A stretch of DNA of 64,000 nucleotides, taken from NCBI RefSeq assembly GCF_019578655.1, contig NC_063257.1, positions 25,747,939 to 25,811,938 on the forward strand, read 5' to 3'. The stretch is from Ricinus communis (Eukaryota > Streptophyta > Magnoliopsida > Malpighiales > Euphorbiaceae). A program made the translations under genes and the position numbers. The notes beneath the pieces are model-generated. The model saw only the letters and a list, made by a program, of their open reading frames with translations, made no database searches and had not been told where the DNA came from. Below are positions 22,501-35,540 of the stretch, one piece after another (positions within the stretch are counted from its first letter, which is position 1; each line of letters opens with the position of its first letter).

Positions 22501-25500
22501 AGTTTAATCAAGTTAATGGGCCTCAAATACTCTTATAACCTTAATCCAACATATGGAGGCATGATCAGGACAAGGTAAGCCCAAGATAATCAAGTCAAGC
22601 TATTTGGAGTCCAATACTCAAGAATAGGCTGCATATCACATGTTGCTTAAGCCCAATTGTCATGTTTATTATATGGACTAGGGTTGGATGAGTTTTAGAA
22701 GCATTTATTCATTTAAAAAAGTTTTTTAATTGTTAGGAGTCTTTTTTTAAGTTATCCTTTTAGTTTAGGAGTTCTATTTCTAGTTTTATTGTTATTTGCT
22801 TCCTTATCATTATAGAATTAGGTTTCTTTAAGGCCTATATAAGCTAGTATGAATTTCTATGTAAAGGGAGTTCTTGAATATTGATTATTTTAGAGTCAAT
22901 TCTCTTCTTTTATTCTTTATGAACTTGGTGAATTTATCAAGTGAAAGCTAGGCATTTTACAACTTAGTTTAACCTAAACTTATGTTTATGTTAAACAGCC
23001 TTTAATTCTTTATAATTAAGGTTCTTAAGTACAACTTATTTAAGGGTACTGTTGGGAGTTATACTTTCTTCGCTTGATTAGGTGAATGATCCTTGGTGAA
23101 GACATCAACATTGAATATAGGTTTGGCACAAGTTAGCCATGTTCATATCACTTTGGGCGTGCCTTGATTCTCATTGTTCCCTCTTTCCTCCAAAGATTCA
23201 TTTGCGATCATTTGAAGAATGATATCAGTACACGATCAACTAATTTTCTTTCTTCGCATTCATTGAAGCATTAAATCGGTGCCTATGATTGTTGCTTCCA
23301 CGCACTTTCATTCAACACTCGTGTTTATGCTCCCAAATAAAACCAAACCATCATAGTAGACATATATTAGAAAGAGAGACATAAAATAAACAAAAAAAAA
23401 ATGAGAATATCGGTAGGATTTCAGATTCGATAAGGAAAGTAATCACAACTTCTTTGTTCTATTCCATATGGCTAATTGTAAGGATCAAATGGAATTGATT
23501 TAAACACAAGGGTAGATAAAGAACACAAGAGAAAGGATGGACGTAAGGATAAGTCTATCCTCACTAGCGCGAGTGTTAATTAAGTCCAAAAAGTTCTTCA
23601 AAGAACCCATAACTTGATCTCCATAGTAGAAAACTGAAATAATATACTCATTAACCTCAAGTATTAAGTTGCATATGGTTTTCATAGTGTGAAAGCCCTC
23701 ATTCTATAAGAAGAAGAAACTAGATGTTAAATATGAATAAATAAATATAGAAAGATAGATAAACTAGATGCTAAATATGAATAAATAAATAAATAAAGAT
23801 AGATAAACTAAAGTCAAATCATGAACGAGAGAGGAGTTAACCGGCAATAATTCTCGTAGTCCTAAATTTTATCAGCTAGCTTAATAAAAACAGGGATAAA
23901 TTCGTGTCGGCCTACCTAAAAACACTTCGACACAAACCACTTCATTATATGCATTTCAAACATCAGAGACCTCAAATTTCGGCTAGTATTACGCTTGGAT
24001 TAATTGAAAATAACATGAGTTTTGCCTTTGATTCATGGATTTATGTCTTATCCTGCTTGATCATCAAGGTAATCCCCAATGCCACTGGTCAAAAGCTTGT
24101 CAATTGCATTCCCATGTTTGCTTATACCAATCCTTGTGTCATCAGGAGTCCTCGTCCTTAGAGGAGCAAGGAATGATGGAGATCCCAATGGTGCAAATCA
24201 TGAATAAGAATATTTGTGATGAGAACCCATGTAGCACAAGGAATTATACCCCAACAAGAAAACTTAATGATACAAATCCTACTTGCTCAAGGAATCCTAC
24301 TTCAATAAGGAGTCCTAATCCAGTAAGGAGTTCTGATGATATTAGGAGTTCAAGCGATGAAAGGAATCCTATTTCCACTAGGAATCGTAGTCTGATACAA
24401 AGTCCAAGTGAGATGGGGCTTGATCAAGATAATAGACCTCAAGATGCTCTTATCAACTCAATCCAACATATGGAGGCATGATCAAGCCAAGATACGCCCA
24501 AGATAATCAAGTTAAGCTATTTGGAGTGCAATACTCAAGAATGGGCCCGCATATCACATGTTACTTAAGCCTAATTGTCATGTTTTTTATATGGACTAGT
24601 GCTGGACGGATTTTAGAAGTATGTGTTCATTCAAAGAAGTCTTTTAATTGTTAGGAGTCTTGTTTTAAGTTATCCTTTTAGTTTAGGAGTTCTATTCCTA
24701 ATCTGATTGTTATTTGCTTTCTTATCATTATAGAATTAGGTTTCTTTAAGGCCTATATAAGCTAGTACGAATTTCTATGTAAAGGGAGTTGTTGATTGAT
24801 TATTTTGGAGTTAGTTCTCTTCTTTTGTTCTTAATAAACTTGGTGAATTTATCAAGTGAAGGCTTGGTATTTTACAAACTTTAAACTTATCTTTATGTTA
24901 AACAACCTTTAAATCTTTATAATTAAGGTTCTTAAGTACAAGTTATTTAAGGCTCCTGTTGGGAGTTAGAGTATCTTTGCTTGATTAGGTGAATGATCCT
25001 TGGTGAAGACATCAACATTGAATACGAATTTGGCACAAGTAGCCACGTTCGTATCAATCTATCGAAAACAACATGAGTTCTCGTCTTGCTTCATCATTAA
25101 GGTAATCCCTAATGCCACCTGTCAAGCTTGTCAATTGCACTCCCATGATTCCTTAAGTTAATCCTTGTGTCATTAGGAGTCCTCATCCTTAGAGGAGCAA
25201 GGAATGGTGGAGATTCCAATGGTGCAAATCATGAATAAAAAATATCTAGGCATGCCTCAGTTCTCGTCATTCCCTCTTTCCTTCAAAAGATTCATCTGTG
25301 ATCATTCAGAGAATGATATCAATACTCGATCAACTAATTTTCTTTCTTTACATTCATCGAAGCATTGGATCGGTGCCTATGATTGCTGCTTCCACGAGCT
25401 TTCACTCAACAATCATATTTATGCACCCTAAGTAAAACCAAACCATCATAGATATTAAAAAGACATATGCAAAATAAACAAACAAAATGAGAATATAGGT

Positions 25501-26084
25501 AGGATTTCATATCTGATAAGGAAAGAAATCACAAGTTCTTTATTCTCTTCCATACGGCTAAGTGTAAGAATCAAATGGAATTGATTTAAACACAAAGGTA
25601 GGCAAAGAACACAAGAGAAAGGAATGGGATGAGGGATAAGTCTATGCTCGCTAGCGCGAGTGTTGATAAGTTCACAAAGTTCTTGAAAGAACCCATAACT
25701 TGATTTCCCGTAAGATAGATAACTGAAATACTATGCTCATTAGCCTCAAGTATTCAGTTGCATGCATTTTCTATAGTGCGAAAGCCTCATTCCATAAGAA
25801 GAATAAACTAGAAGATAAATATGAAAAAAAATAAGTAAAAAAGGATGAATAAACTTAAGTCAAATAAAGAACGAGAGAGGAGTTTACTGGGCAACAACCT
25901 TGTATAAGCCAGCTTAACAAAAATAATGGTAAAATTGCATGGGCCTACCTAAATTACTTCATTATCTGTAGTTCAAACATCAAAGAGCTCAAATTCAACT
26001 TGAATTACGCTTGGATTAATCGAAAACAACATGATTTCTCACTTACGCACGTGAATTTACATCTCTTGCTTGATCATCAAGCTA

Positions 26085-26470
26085 AGGTCCAATGCCATCG
26101 ATCAAGCTTGTCAATTGTGTTATGAGGATTCTTTATGCCAAACCTTGCATCATCAAGAATCTTCGTGCCTAGAGGAACAAGGAAGGATGAGTCCCAATGG
26201 TGCAAATCCTGAATCGAAATATTTGGGCGTGCCTCGATTCTTGTTGTTCCCTCTTTCCTCCAAAAGATTCGTCCGCGATCATTTGGAGAAGCCTCAATAT
26301 TCCATTCTAGGATTTGCACCATTAGGATCTCCATCATTCCATATTCCTCTAGGCATGAGGACTCTTGACGACAATAAGGATTGGCGTAAAGAATCAAGGG
26401 AATGTAATTAACAAGCTTAACCGGTGGCATTAGGGCGTCACTTGATGATCTAGTAGGATGAGACACAAAT
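26085..26470. repeat. Fold-back palindrome, about 190-bp arms
   Basis: The left arm (26085-26275) and right arm (about 26295-26470) are imperfect reverse complements. Matching landmarks are caatgccatcgatcaagctt versus aagcttaaccggtggcatt, and cctagaggaacaaggaagga versus ccatattcctctaggca. The centre is near 26285. Both arms are copies of the same internal piece of the surrounding repeat in opposite directions. Confidence 0.7.
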
Positions 26471-26640
26471 TCACATGTGTAAAGAAGAAATAATGTTGTT
26501 TTCGATTAATCTAAGGGGGAATGCACGTGTTTTGATGTTTGGGATGCATATAATTATATAATTTGGGGTGGGGTTTTATTAGGTATGCCTACATGAATTT
26601 TCCCTTATTTTCGTTATTCTGGCTCAAACATCTAGGACTA

Positions 26641-27120
26641 CGAGAGTCGTGAACCAGTCAACTCCTCTTTGTCTAGTATTGACGGTTTGGTTTTATTTGG
26701 AGAGCATAAACACCACCATTGAGAGAAGCGCGTGGAAGCGGCAATCAAGATTGTTATCAATAAATGAATCAAACCACTTGGAAACTTAAAGGATACAATG
26801 AAATAACATTAAAGAAGGATAAGTAACCTGATTCAAGAGCTAAAAGCTCTGGTACCAAATGTTAAAGAACCTCCAAGAACTCTAATCCTTATGAACTCGT
26901 GAATCACTAACTTGAAAATCCAAAGAGCAACTTGAAATCAAACCCTATGATCGTCTAATTAGAGTGTAAGATGATCAAGAATTAGAACCTAAGGAAAACT
27001 AAGAGCTCAGTTCAAGTCTATTTGAAGAACAAGAAAAGCTCAGTTCTTTAGAAGTTAAACATTCCAGGATAATAAAAGCTACTAGATAGTAAAAGATTAA
27101 CTGCATTGCAATTGAAAAAT
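26641..27120 (-). repeat. Second iMet-PBS LTR fragment abutting the satellite
   Basis: A degenerate PBS complement gctctggtacca is at 26846-26857, and an LTR-like start tgttaaagaacctcc follows. Its first ~170 bases resemble 20227-20400. It stops where the satellite begins, near 27121. Bases 26641-26845 hold AT-rich internal sequence plus a piece shared with the 21150 and 23290 copies (ggttttatttggagagcata). No gene was seen. Confidence 0.5.
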
Positions 27121-29754
27121 GGGTTAAATTTATAATATGAGAAAACAACCCCGTAAAAGGGGTATATTTGTCCATATAAGAAAATAACCCCGTAAAAGTG
27201 CTATATTTATCAATATAAGAAAATAATCTGGTAAAACGTGTATATTTATCAATTGAGAAAACAACCTCGTAAAAGTAGTGTAATTGTGAGTATGAGAAAA
27301 CAGCCTCGTAGAAAGGGTAAATTTTTTAATATGCGAAAACAACCCCGTAAGAGGGGTATATTTATAAATATTAGAAAACAACCCCGTAATACGGGGATAT
27401 TTATCAATCTGAAAAAATAATCCTATAATTTTGTAATATGAGAAAACAACCTCTTAAATGGGTTAATTTTATAATATGAGAAAACAACCCTGTAAAAGGG
27501 GTATATTTGTCAATATAAGAAAATAACTCTGTAAAACGTATATATATTTATGAATTTGAGAAAACAACCCCATAATAGTGCTAATAAATTAATATGAGAA
27601 AACGACCCCATAAAAGTGGTATATTTATCAATATAAGAAAATAATCCCGTAAAACGTGTATATTTATGAATCTGAGAAAACAACTCCATAAAAGTAGTAT
27701 AATTGCAAGTCTAAGAAAACAGCCTCGTAGAACGGGTAAATTTTTTAATATGATAAAACAACCTCGTAAAAGGGGTATATTTGTCAACGTAAGAAAATAA
27801 CCCTGTAAAACGTGTATATTTATGAATTTGATAAACCAACCCCATTATAGTGCTAATAATTTAATATGAGAAAACGACGCCGTAAAAAATGGAATATTTA
27901 TCAATATAAGAAAATAACCCCGTAAAACATATATTTATGAATCTAAGAAAACAACATCGTAAAAGTAGTGTAATTGCGAGTCTAAGAAAACAGCATCGTA
28001 GAACGGGTAAATTTTTTAATATGAAAAAACAGCCTCGTAGAAGGGGTAAATTTTTTAATATATGAAAACAACCTCGTAATACGGGGATATTTATGAATCT
28101 GAGGAAATAACCCTATAATTATGGTATATTTCTAGTATGAGAAAACAACCCCTGAAATAGGTTAATTTTATAATATGAGAAAATAATCCCGTAAAAGGAG
28201 TATATTTATTGATATAAGAAAATAATCCCGTAAAACGTGTATATTTATGAATTTGAAAAACAACCCCATAATAGTGCTAATAATTTAATATGAGAAAACG
28301 ACTCTGTAAAAGTGGTGTATTTATTAATATAAGAAAATAACGCCGTAAAACATGTATATTTATCAATCTGAAAGAACTACCTCGAAAAATTAGTGTAATT
28401 GCGAGTCTGAGAAAACAGCCTCGTAGAAGGGGTAAGTTTTTTAATATTGGAAAACAACCTCGTAGAAGGGGTAAATTTTTTAATATGAGAAAACAACCCT
28501 GTAATTGTGGTATATTTATGAGTACAAGAAAACAACCCCTTAAATGGATTAATTTTATGATATGAGAAAACAACCTCGTAAGAGGGATATATTTGTGAAT
28601 ATAAGAAAAATAAGCCCATAAAACATGTATATTTATAAATTTGAGCAAACAACAGCATAATAGTGCTAATAATTTAATATAAGAAAATGACCCCGTAATA
28701 CGGGGATATTTATCAATCGGAGAAAATAACCCCGTAATTTTGATATATTTGTTAGTATGAGAAAACAACCCCTTAAATGGGTTAATTTTATAATATGAGA
28801 AAACAACCACGTAAATGGGGTATATTTGTCAATATAAGAAAATAACCTCGTAAAACATGTATATTTATGAATTTGAGAAAACAACCCCATAATAGTGCAA
28901 ATAATTTAATATGAGAAAACGATCCCGTAAAAGTGGTATATTTCTCAATATAAGAAAATAACTTCATAAAACATGTATATTTATGAATTTGAGAAAACAA
29001 CCCCATAAAAGTAGTGTAATTGTGAATCTAAGAAAACAGCCTCGTAAAACAGGTAAGTTTTTTAATATGAGAAAACAGCCTCATAGAAAGGGTAAATTTT
29101 TTAATATGTGAAAACAACCCCGTATTACGGGGATATTTATGAATCTGAGGAAATAACCCCGTAATTGTATTATATTTGTGAGTGTGAGAAAACAACCCCT
29201 TAAAAGGGGTATATTTATCAATATAAGAAAATAAGCCCGTAAAACATGTATATTTATGAATTTGAGAAAACAATCTCATAATAGTGCTAATAATTTAATA
29301 TGAGAAAATGATCTCGTAAAAGTGGTATATTTATCAATATAAGAAAATAACCCTGTATAACGTTTATATTTATGAATCTGAGAAAACAACCCCGTAAAAG
29401 TAGTGTAATTGCGACTCTGAGAAAACAGCCTCGTAGAAGGGGTAAATTTTTTAATATGGGAAAACAACCCCGTAATATGGGGATATTTATCAATCCGAGA
29501 AAAGAACTCCGTAATTTTGGTATATTTGTGAGAATGAGAAAACAACTCCTTAAATAGGTTAATTTTATAATATGAGAAAACAACCCCATAAAAGGGGTAT
29601 ATTTGTCAATATAATAAAATAAGCCCGTAAAACGTGTATATTTATGAATTTAAGAAAACAACCGATAATAGTACTAATAATTTAATATGAGAAAATGACC
29701 CCATAAAAGTGGTATATTTATCAATGTAAGAAAATAACCCCGTATAACGTGTAT
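27121..29754. repeat. Satellite: ~39-bp monomers in a ~389-bp higher-order repeat
   Basis: About 68 tandem monomers share the consensus aatatgagaaaacaacccc, then gtaaaaggggtatatttatc. Most are 39 bp and two recurring variants are 38 bp. Variant types recur in a fixed order of ten. The marker variant 'agtgctaataattt' starts at 27579, 27851, 28275, 28664, 28896, 29285 and 29672; spacings of 387-389 are full ten-monomer periods and the others show lost or gained monomers. Each monomer contains an imperfect palindrome (ccccgtaatacgggg at best). Open frames on both strands arise because 39 is a multiple of three; no gene is supported. An LTR terminates the array at 29755. Confidence 0.9.
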
Positions 29755-31207
29755 TGATAGGCTATTTATATAGCTATAATCTAAGGCAGTAAACCTATCG
29801 ATGCAGACTAGCACTAATGGCGAATATCAAGGTCGTATTCTCAAGAAAGGATGATCCTAGAACTACTGTAGTGTCTTATTTCATCTAACCTTAATAAAAT
29901 CGATGAAGTTACTATTCTATGACTAGATGTAAGCTAAATGATTAACTAAATGTCAAATAGTCTGCAAAGATTTAGTGAAACAATCAAAGGAAGAAAGCAA
30001 ACCCAAAGGAACCTAAGCTAGTTGGATTTTAGTGAAGGTAGAGATTATATTGATTACTAATTGTGATTACCCATGAGCGGATTCTAAATTGAATTTGATT
30101 TCCCTCTCGAGAACATCGAATCCCTAAACCTAAGAACCTAAATGATGGAATCTCTGCCTAACTATTGATTTTAGGTTAGCCTTAAGATTAAATCCACTGC
30201 TATTACGAGTTGTTAATTCTTAATCCGGCTAGTCAATTACCCTTATCTCTAAGTGATCATTAACCAGTTCTTGCTATTCAAATTTCCAATTACTAAATGA
30301 ACTTCTCAATTACAACATCTCATGAATAATGTGATTTCTTATTAATAATGAAAGTAAGAAGAATACAAGCATTGATAATCAAAATCTCATAAACATTAAA
30401 TGCAATCCAATAACAAAGGAACCCCAATGGGTCAACAGTTCTAGCTACTCATGCTAACAAATAACACAAAGTAAGGAACAAATACATAAAAGCAAATTGA
30501 AAACGTGTACACCCTTTTTGTTCAAGTTAGATGAACAATCCTAAATCCCCAAATCTGAATAATGAACCTCAAATTGCCTCTTGAATACCTCCAAAACCAC
30601 TCTTGATCTTCAATGTGATGCTTAAACCACTGGAATTCATCCTTCAATATGCGAAATAGTCTCCCAAAATTGAATATTGAACTTTGATAAAGGGTGGCTC
30701 GTGCGTGTATGTCAAATCTCAAGTTAGAAAATCAAACCCTAACAAAGTAATTGAATTTGCCTATATAATTGTCCTAGCACGGCCGTGGTCAAGCCCATGC
30801 TGGTCAGCACGGGCAAAGTCTAGGCCGTGCTGGACCTCCGAGTCCCGAAAAATAGTTCTTCTCCCTGACCGTGCCCTCGCCAGTGCTGAGCCACCACGAG
30901 CCGTGATGGAGGCCGTGGTGGCCTCAGAAACCGTGCCAAAATGGCACTCTTAAGGGTCAAGTGTTGATGGTTCAGCACGGCCAGAGTCCAGGCCGTGCTC
31001 AACCTTGGAATGCTAGCCCTTGCTCAATTTTGATGGATTCTAGTCCATATTTGTCCGTATTTCCTTCGACTACTAATAATGTCCATTGATAATCACCTGA
31101 AACATGAAAGGAACCAAAACACAGGTGATTTTAGCATAAAACAGGATAAATATGCACAAAAGTGGAAGTAATTGGGCATATAAACATGTGTAATACAATG
31201 CATATCA
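29755..31207 (-). repeat. 3' LTR of element A, minus strand
   Basis: It opens TGATAGGCTATT on the plus strand, directly after satellite sequence. It closes ..aatgcatatca at 31207, followed by the polypurine complement. Palindromes at 30775-31005 include agcacggcc(agagtcca)ggccgtgct at 30975-31000. The TATA box (tatata, 30763-30768) lies beside them. Confidence 0.9.
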
Positions 31208-32919
31208 AATCACCCCACACTTAAGCTTTTGCTTGTCCTAAAGCAATCAATAACTCAATACATATACAAGCAACAATCACCCCTAAAAGTCTATGCTAAG
31301 GTTCACAACTTAACCTTATTCAACTTATAAAGAATAAAACTCAAGTAGCTAAGCAAATCATACACCTTCAAAGAAGAACTATAATAATACCATCTCGAAG
31401 TACAACTTTTATAACAACTCAGCATTAAAGACCAAGAACTATTGCCTCACAGGGATCTCTCAAATCACTCACAATGTTTACAGGTAAACAAAGAGATTCC
31501 CTCAATGCAGCTGCACAAAACTTGTTTACCATAAGCTTGCTCATAAACCCCGTCTTCGCTACTGCGAATTAATGAATACCAAAATCAAAAGATCTTTACA
31601 AAGGTTGAAATGTGGCTAAGGTAAAGGTAAGAATATTTGGATAAAAGTGTAAAGTATAATGAAAAATCATGTAATTATTTAGAATGAATGCTTCAGGAGC
31701 TAAATGCCAAATCAACAAAAGTACTCACTAAGCCTTATTTGAAGTAGAGGATGCTCAAAGAATTGAATCCAAAAGAGAGAAGAGCTAAGAAAGATGCACA
31801 ATAAACACTTATTTAAATTTTTTCCCTTTTTATATGTGCCACTGCAGCTTACATAGAGGCTGCATGGTTAATGACACAAACAACGAGAATAGTTATACAA
31901 TTTGGATTGAAGGGAGCATCAAAGAATGATAAAAAGGACTGAGTGAATTTATAACAAAATTAGGCACTATGATTCCATAAAAGAAGAAGCATAACATATA
32001 ATTATTCAGTACATAGGGTGAAAGAAAAGAAAAATGTAGAGAATGGTATAGATGTAGTGTATAGGTGTAAGTTATGAAGAAAAGGTTAAGGCTTAAAACT
32101 GGCTGACTAATGGAAATAAAGGGGTAGTCTTTTAGCCAGATGTGGTGAATCCTAAGTTGCCCAAATCACTTAATGGTATTCAAAAGTTCATGTAACCTCA
32201 ACAAGTATTACAGAGCAAGTTCTAAAAACAACATTAAGTACAACGCACACTCAAACAATAAAAATCATGAGCACAATTTGCAATGGATGCTTAAATTTTA
32301 GTTCAAAACTTACGTTTGAAGTGGCTAAAATTTGCAATAAGTTTCCAGACTTATCAATTGAATCATCACGTAAATTGTATAAGAGATTGGCATAATCAAA
32401 GTTCAAAGATAAAGGCTGAAAATTTGCAAATAGCTCAAGTAACACCGGTTTAACCCGGCCAAAGTGACATATTGAATACAGTGAAATTGCTTTCCAAGAA
32501 TAAAAGTCGAGAGGAATAATCAATTACTACTGTGTGAATTAAGTCGTTAATTACAAAAGTACAAACTAAGCTTAAACGTCATGAAGAACCTAGGTCCTAA
32601 TATCCTAAGAATAGTCCATTATCATTGCCTAAACAATCAAGGGATAATAAAACCACAGATGCCCACCCCACACTTGATATAACACTGTCCTCAGTGTTAG
32701 AAAAAAATATGGGTATATAACATAGTTAACACATAAGAAGAGTGAAGATCATATTAAATGTGTATAGCATAAAGGCAAGGCAAAGTGTTCCACTAAAATA
32801 ACATAAGATGAAAGAAAATAAAATAAAATGAAAATGCATAATAAAATAAAAATAAAAATAAAAAATAAAGAAAGAAAATAAAAAGGAAAAGGAAAAGAAA
32901 TAGAACACAAATTTTTGTC
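31208..32919 (-). other. 3' noncoding region of A with PPT, hairpin and internal PPT-like module
   Basis: The polypurine complement caccccacacttaagctttt is at 31212-31231, and the hairpin arm ttgcttg-tcct-aaagcaa (one mismatch) overlaps its end. The cattagtcagccagttttga block (reversed) is near 32090, cttggaaagcaatt (reversed) near 32490, and gggttaaaccggtgtt (reversed) at 32440-32457. The internal module ccccacacttgatataacac..cctcagtg is at 32667-32696. The A/T-rich part at 32810-32910 gives hydrophobic open frames by composition only. Confidence 0.75.
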
Positions 32920-34457
32920 ACCGGATCGGTAGAGGGTGAGGAGTAGGGGAAGGCACTCCAGGAGGGGGGCAGTGGTGGTGGCACAAGATCCGTGAAACAA
33001 CCTCCTAGATCAAACTCCATGTCATCAATGAATCGCTGAGATTGTGCTTTGGAATCCGCCATCTTTTATATTTGCTCCGCCATTAGGTCCGTCTGGGTGG
33101 CCTGTCTATCCAATCCATGCATAAGCTGTTGGAGCATATCATTTAACCCCTGGAACTATGCCTTATTCTCATCTTGAAATTGCCCTAACTCCTTTTTGTA
33201 CTGCACAAACTTAGTATAGTGCTGCTGCTGTAAATCACAAACTCGATCTGGTCGGTCATCCAAAGCACTAATCTAAGCACTCAATGTCCTTATAGAGTAA
33301 GAAGAGGAAGCTCCAAATGTAGGCATAAATACTCTGGTTAGGTTAGGAATCCTAACATCTGGAATCTCAACAGTAGGGTCTTGGGCTCCTTGACCTGCTG
33401 CCTCTCTAGCCTCCCTGACTATTACACTGACGAGCCTGTACTCAATGACATGTGGGTGTCGAGTGGCCGTGATCATCTGTATGTTGATCATCTATCTAAC
33501 CCCTAATGGTGTCATGTCACCAATCTGAGAAAGCTCGGCCAGACAGTCGTCCAATACATCCAATCTCTTGGCCAATCTAGTCACATATAGGCCAAAGCAG
33601 CAGTGCATTTTCTTCTAGGCATCAACTATGAAGGAACGGACTTGACGAGCCAACAAATATCCCATGTCAAGCTTCTCATGGTGTTGCATAGCCCAGAGAA
33701 TGAATACATCGGTCTGTGTGACCACTTCAAAACTATCTCTTTGGCCTGTAATAGTGTAAGCTAAAAGTGTATGAAGATAGCGGAGATGATTCAGAAGGCT
33801 AAACGCCTTAAACCTGCTGGGATAGTATGATTCTGGCCTGAGTACTAATGAATCTGATATAGTGTCATACGAGATAGGGTGGACATAGATGCATCCCTGA
33901 TAATCCTCACTTGAGATCCCCTACTCAGTCCATAAACACAAGTGCATCCCAAACTGTGGAAGTGATATTGAGAACTCCCTTCCTCCAAGTCTGAAGTAAA
34001 CTGCATCAAGCTGATGCCAGTTTGTGATCTGTTGCTGTAGGAAGAAGGTGCTTAGGAATTCAATGGTGAGCTCGTGGTAGGTAGGCTAAATTATGTCGAA
34101 GAAGCGTGCATAAGGCAGTGTGTCAAGCAGTGCACGAACATCCTGTTCCAATCCCACTCTCTCCAGGGATACAAAGTCAATGCATCGTCCGACCATTACT
34201 TGCTTCCATCTCATGACTTGGAAGCGGCTCTCGTTATCTGCATTTTGAAATGTCCATAAGCAATGTCGACCAGGTGCGGGTGGATTTGCAGCTGCTATTC
34301 TTCTTGCTCGGACTAGTTGCTGTTGTGGTGGGGGTGCTGGTGCTGGTGGTTTCCTAGGTGAAGGTGAAGTAAAAGAAGAAGTTCCCTCGCCACGCAAGCG
34401 CTTGCTAGTAGCGGCACATTATGGTTGCTGGCGACAGGATTGATCTCGGTCCCTCAT
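32920..34457 (-). pseudogene. Athila downstream (3') ORF, copy A
   Basis: The ATG is at 34455-34457 (MRDRDQS..). The basic and proline-rich N-terminus is followed by MRWKQVMVGRCIDFVSLERV and, further on, the same core as in C. The end has the Gln-rich segment (33050-33240) and a proline run (about 32945-32985). Reading is broken by a stop after the first ~13 codons and by several later stops and shifts. It has an Ala/Pro linker and no transmembrane segment. The role in the element cycle is unknown; its conservation in three copies shows it once mattered. Confidence 0.7.
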
Positions 34458-35540
34458 ATTGCCTAATACAATCAATCATTAGTATTCGAACAAGAAATCA
34501 AGTTAACACAAATTACACCGAAAATTTAGCAGCATAACGCTAGAATTTGATTAACATAAAACTTTATGCTTAAAACTAAGACCAAAGCCTCAATTTCCTG
34601 TAGAAAACTAATTCCCAATGGCATTCCAGCCCACAATATTACTCACTAAATAAAGAGAATTTATGCTATGAATTTATCAAAATAAAATGCCATAAATTAA
34701 CTATACTGCTTCCAAACCCCACACTTAGCATGTCATTATTAAAATCACACAAGTATAGCAACTAATCTGAGCTAAATATAATCCAAATCAAACTCGAGCG
34801 ATGTAAATAAAAATAAATAAAAATAATAAACTAATCAAAGCAATAAATATTGACAAATACTAGAGCATATCAAAATATCCTAAATAATAAAAAAATACAT
34901 AAAAAACTCAAACTTAACCAAATTAAAAGCAAAAGGTGAAGAAACTTACTTGAAATTGCCGTGACAGGTAAGAAAAATCAAGAAGAAGAAGAAAAGCACC
35001 TTAGAACTTTAGAGAGGGAAAGTTGTAAGAGGTTTGAAATGGCCTCCTTTTATAGTCACGGGGTTCAGCACGGGCGAAGGCATGGCCGTGCTGGTCAGCA
35101 CAGCCTGGACTCGGCCCGTGCTGAAGCCTGAAGTGTCCTCCATGTACAAGTTCACCACGGGCAAGGGCGTGGCTGTGCTAGTCAGCACAGCTTGGTGTTA
35201 CCGCCCATGGTGCCTCCGGAACATGTGGTGGACGACCAATTCTAAGCTACGCTACGTGCATGTTCACCACAGGCAAGGGCATGGCCGCGCTGACCAGTAT
35301 GGCCTGGTGTTGCAGCTTATGGTGGCTTCGGAAGCCGTGGTGGACGGCCAATTCTAAGCTGCACTATGTGCATGTTCACCACGGGCAAGGGCATTTGTAG
35401 CATGTCGTGGCTTCGGAAGCCGTGGTGGATGGCCAATTCCCAAACTCTTATACGTGCATGTTCATCACGGGTAGGACTACAGCCGTGCTGATCAGCACGG
35501 TCTGGGGATCTAACCCGTGATGCCTATGAAAACCATGGTG
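34458..35540 (-). promoter_or_regulatory. Leader of the 3' ORF (A): palindrome array, TATA box, probable 487-nt intron
   Basis: Read on the minus strand, the palindrome/CACGGC array lies at 35530-35060, then TATAAAAG (plus-strand 35047-35054). The 5' splice site GTAAGT begins at 34949 after ggcaatttcaa. The acceptor TTAG ends at 34463, five bases before the ATG. Spacing TATA-to-donor is about 105 bases, as in C (106) and F (120). Confidence 0.6.

Larger units (their letters stand above)
20951..26640. repeat. Locally duplicated and inverted block of an unidentified LTR-like repeat
   Basis: At least three copies follow one another: about 21735-23620, 23622-25710 and 25711-26470 (partial). Each starts with a gaaataatatgctcattagcctcaagtatt-like stretch and contains a gtcctcatccttagaggagc block (22214, 24151, 25180; weaker at 26160). 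Units 1 and 2 also carry an LTR-like promoter with TATA tatata (22836 and 24755), inside aaggcctatataagctagt. A fourth copy lies inverted at about 20970-21500, matching 25060-25600. The units are degenerate, without any real gene. They probably arose from one retroelement duplicated in place. Confidence 0.6.

Noticed and set aside
27121..29754. Open frames of 60-177 codons on both strands in the satellite
   Set aside because: They exist because most monomers are 39 bp (13 codons). The translations are simple repeats of LFS/KQPR type with no known fold, and 38-bp variants break them.
27121..29754. CRISPR-like array (repeat plus variable part)
   Set aside because: Monomers are contiguous and similar over their full length, there are no unique spacers and no cas genes, and the context is a plant genome.
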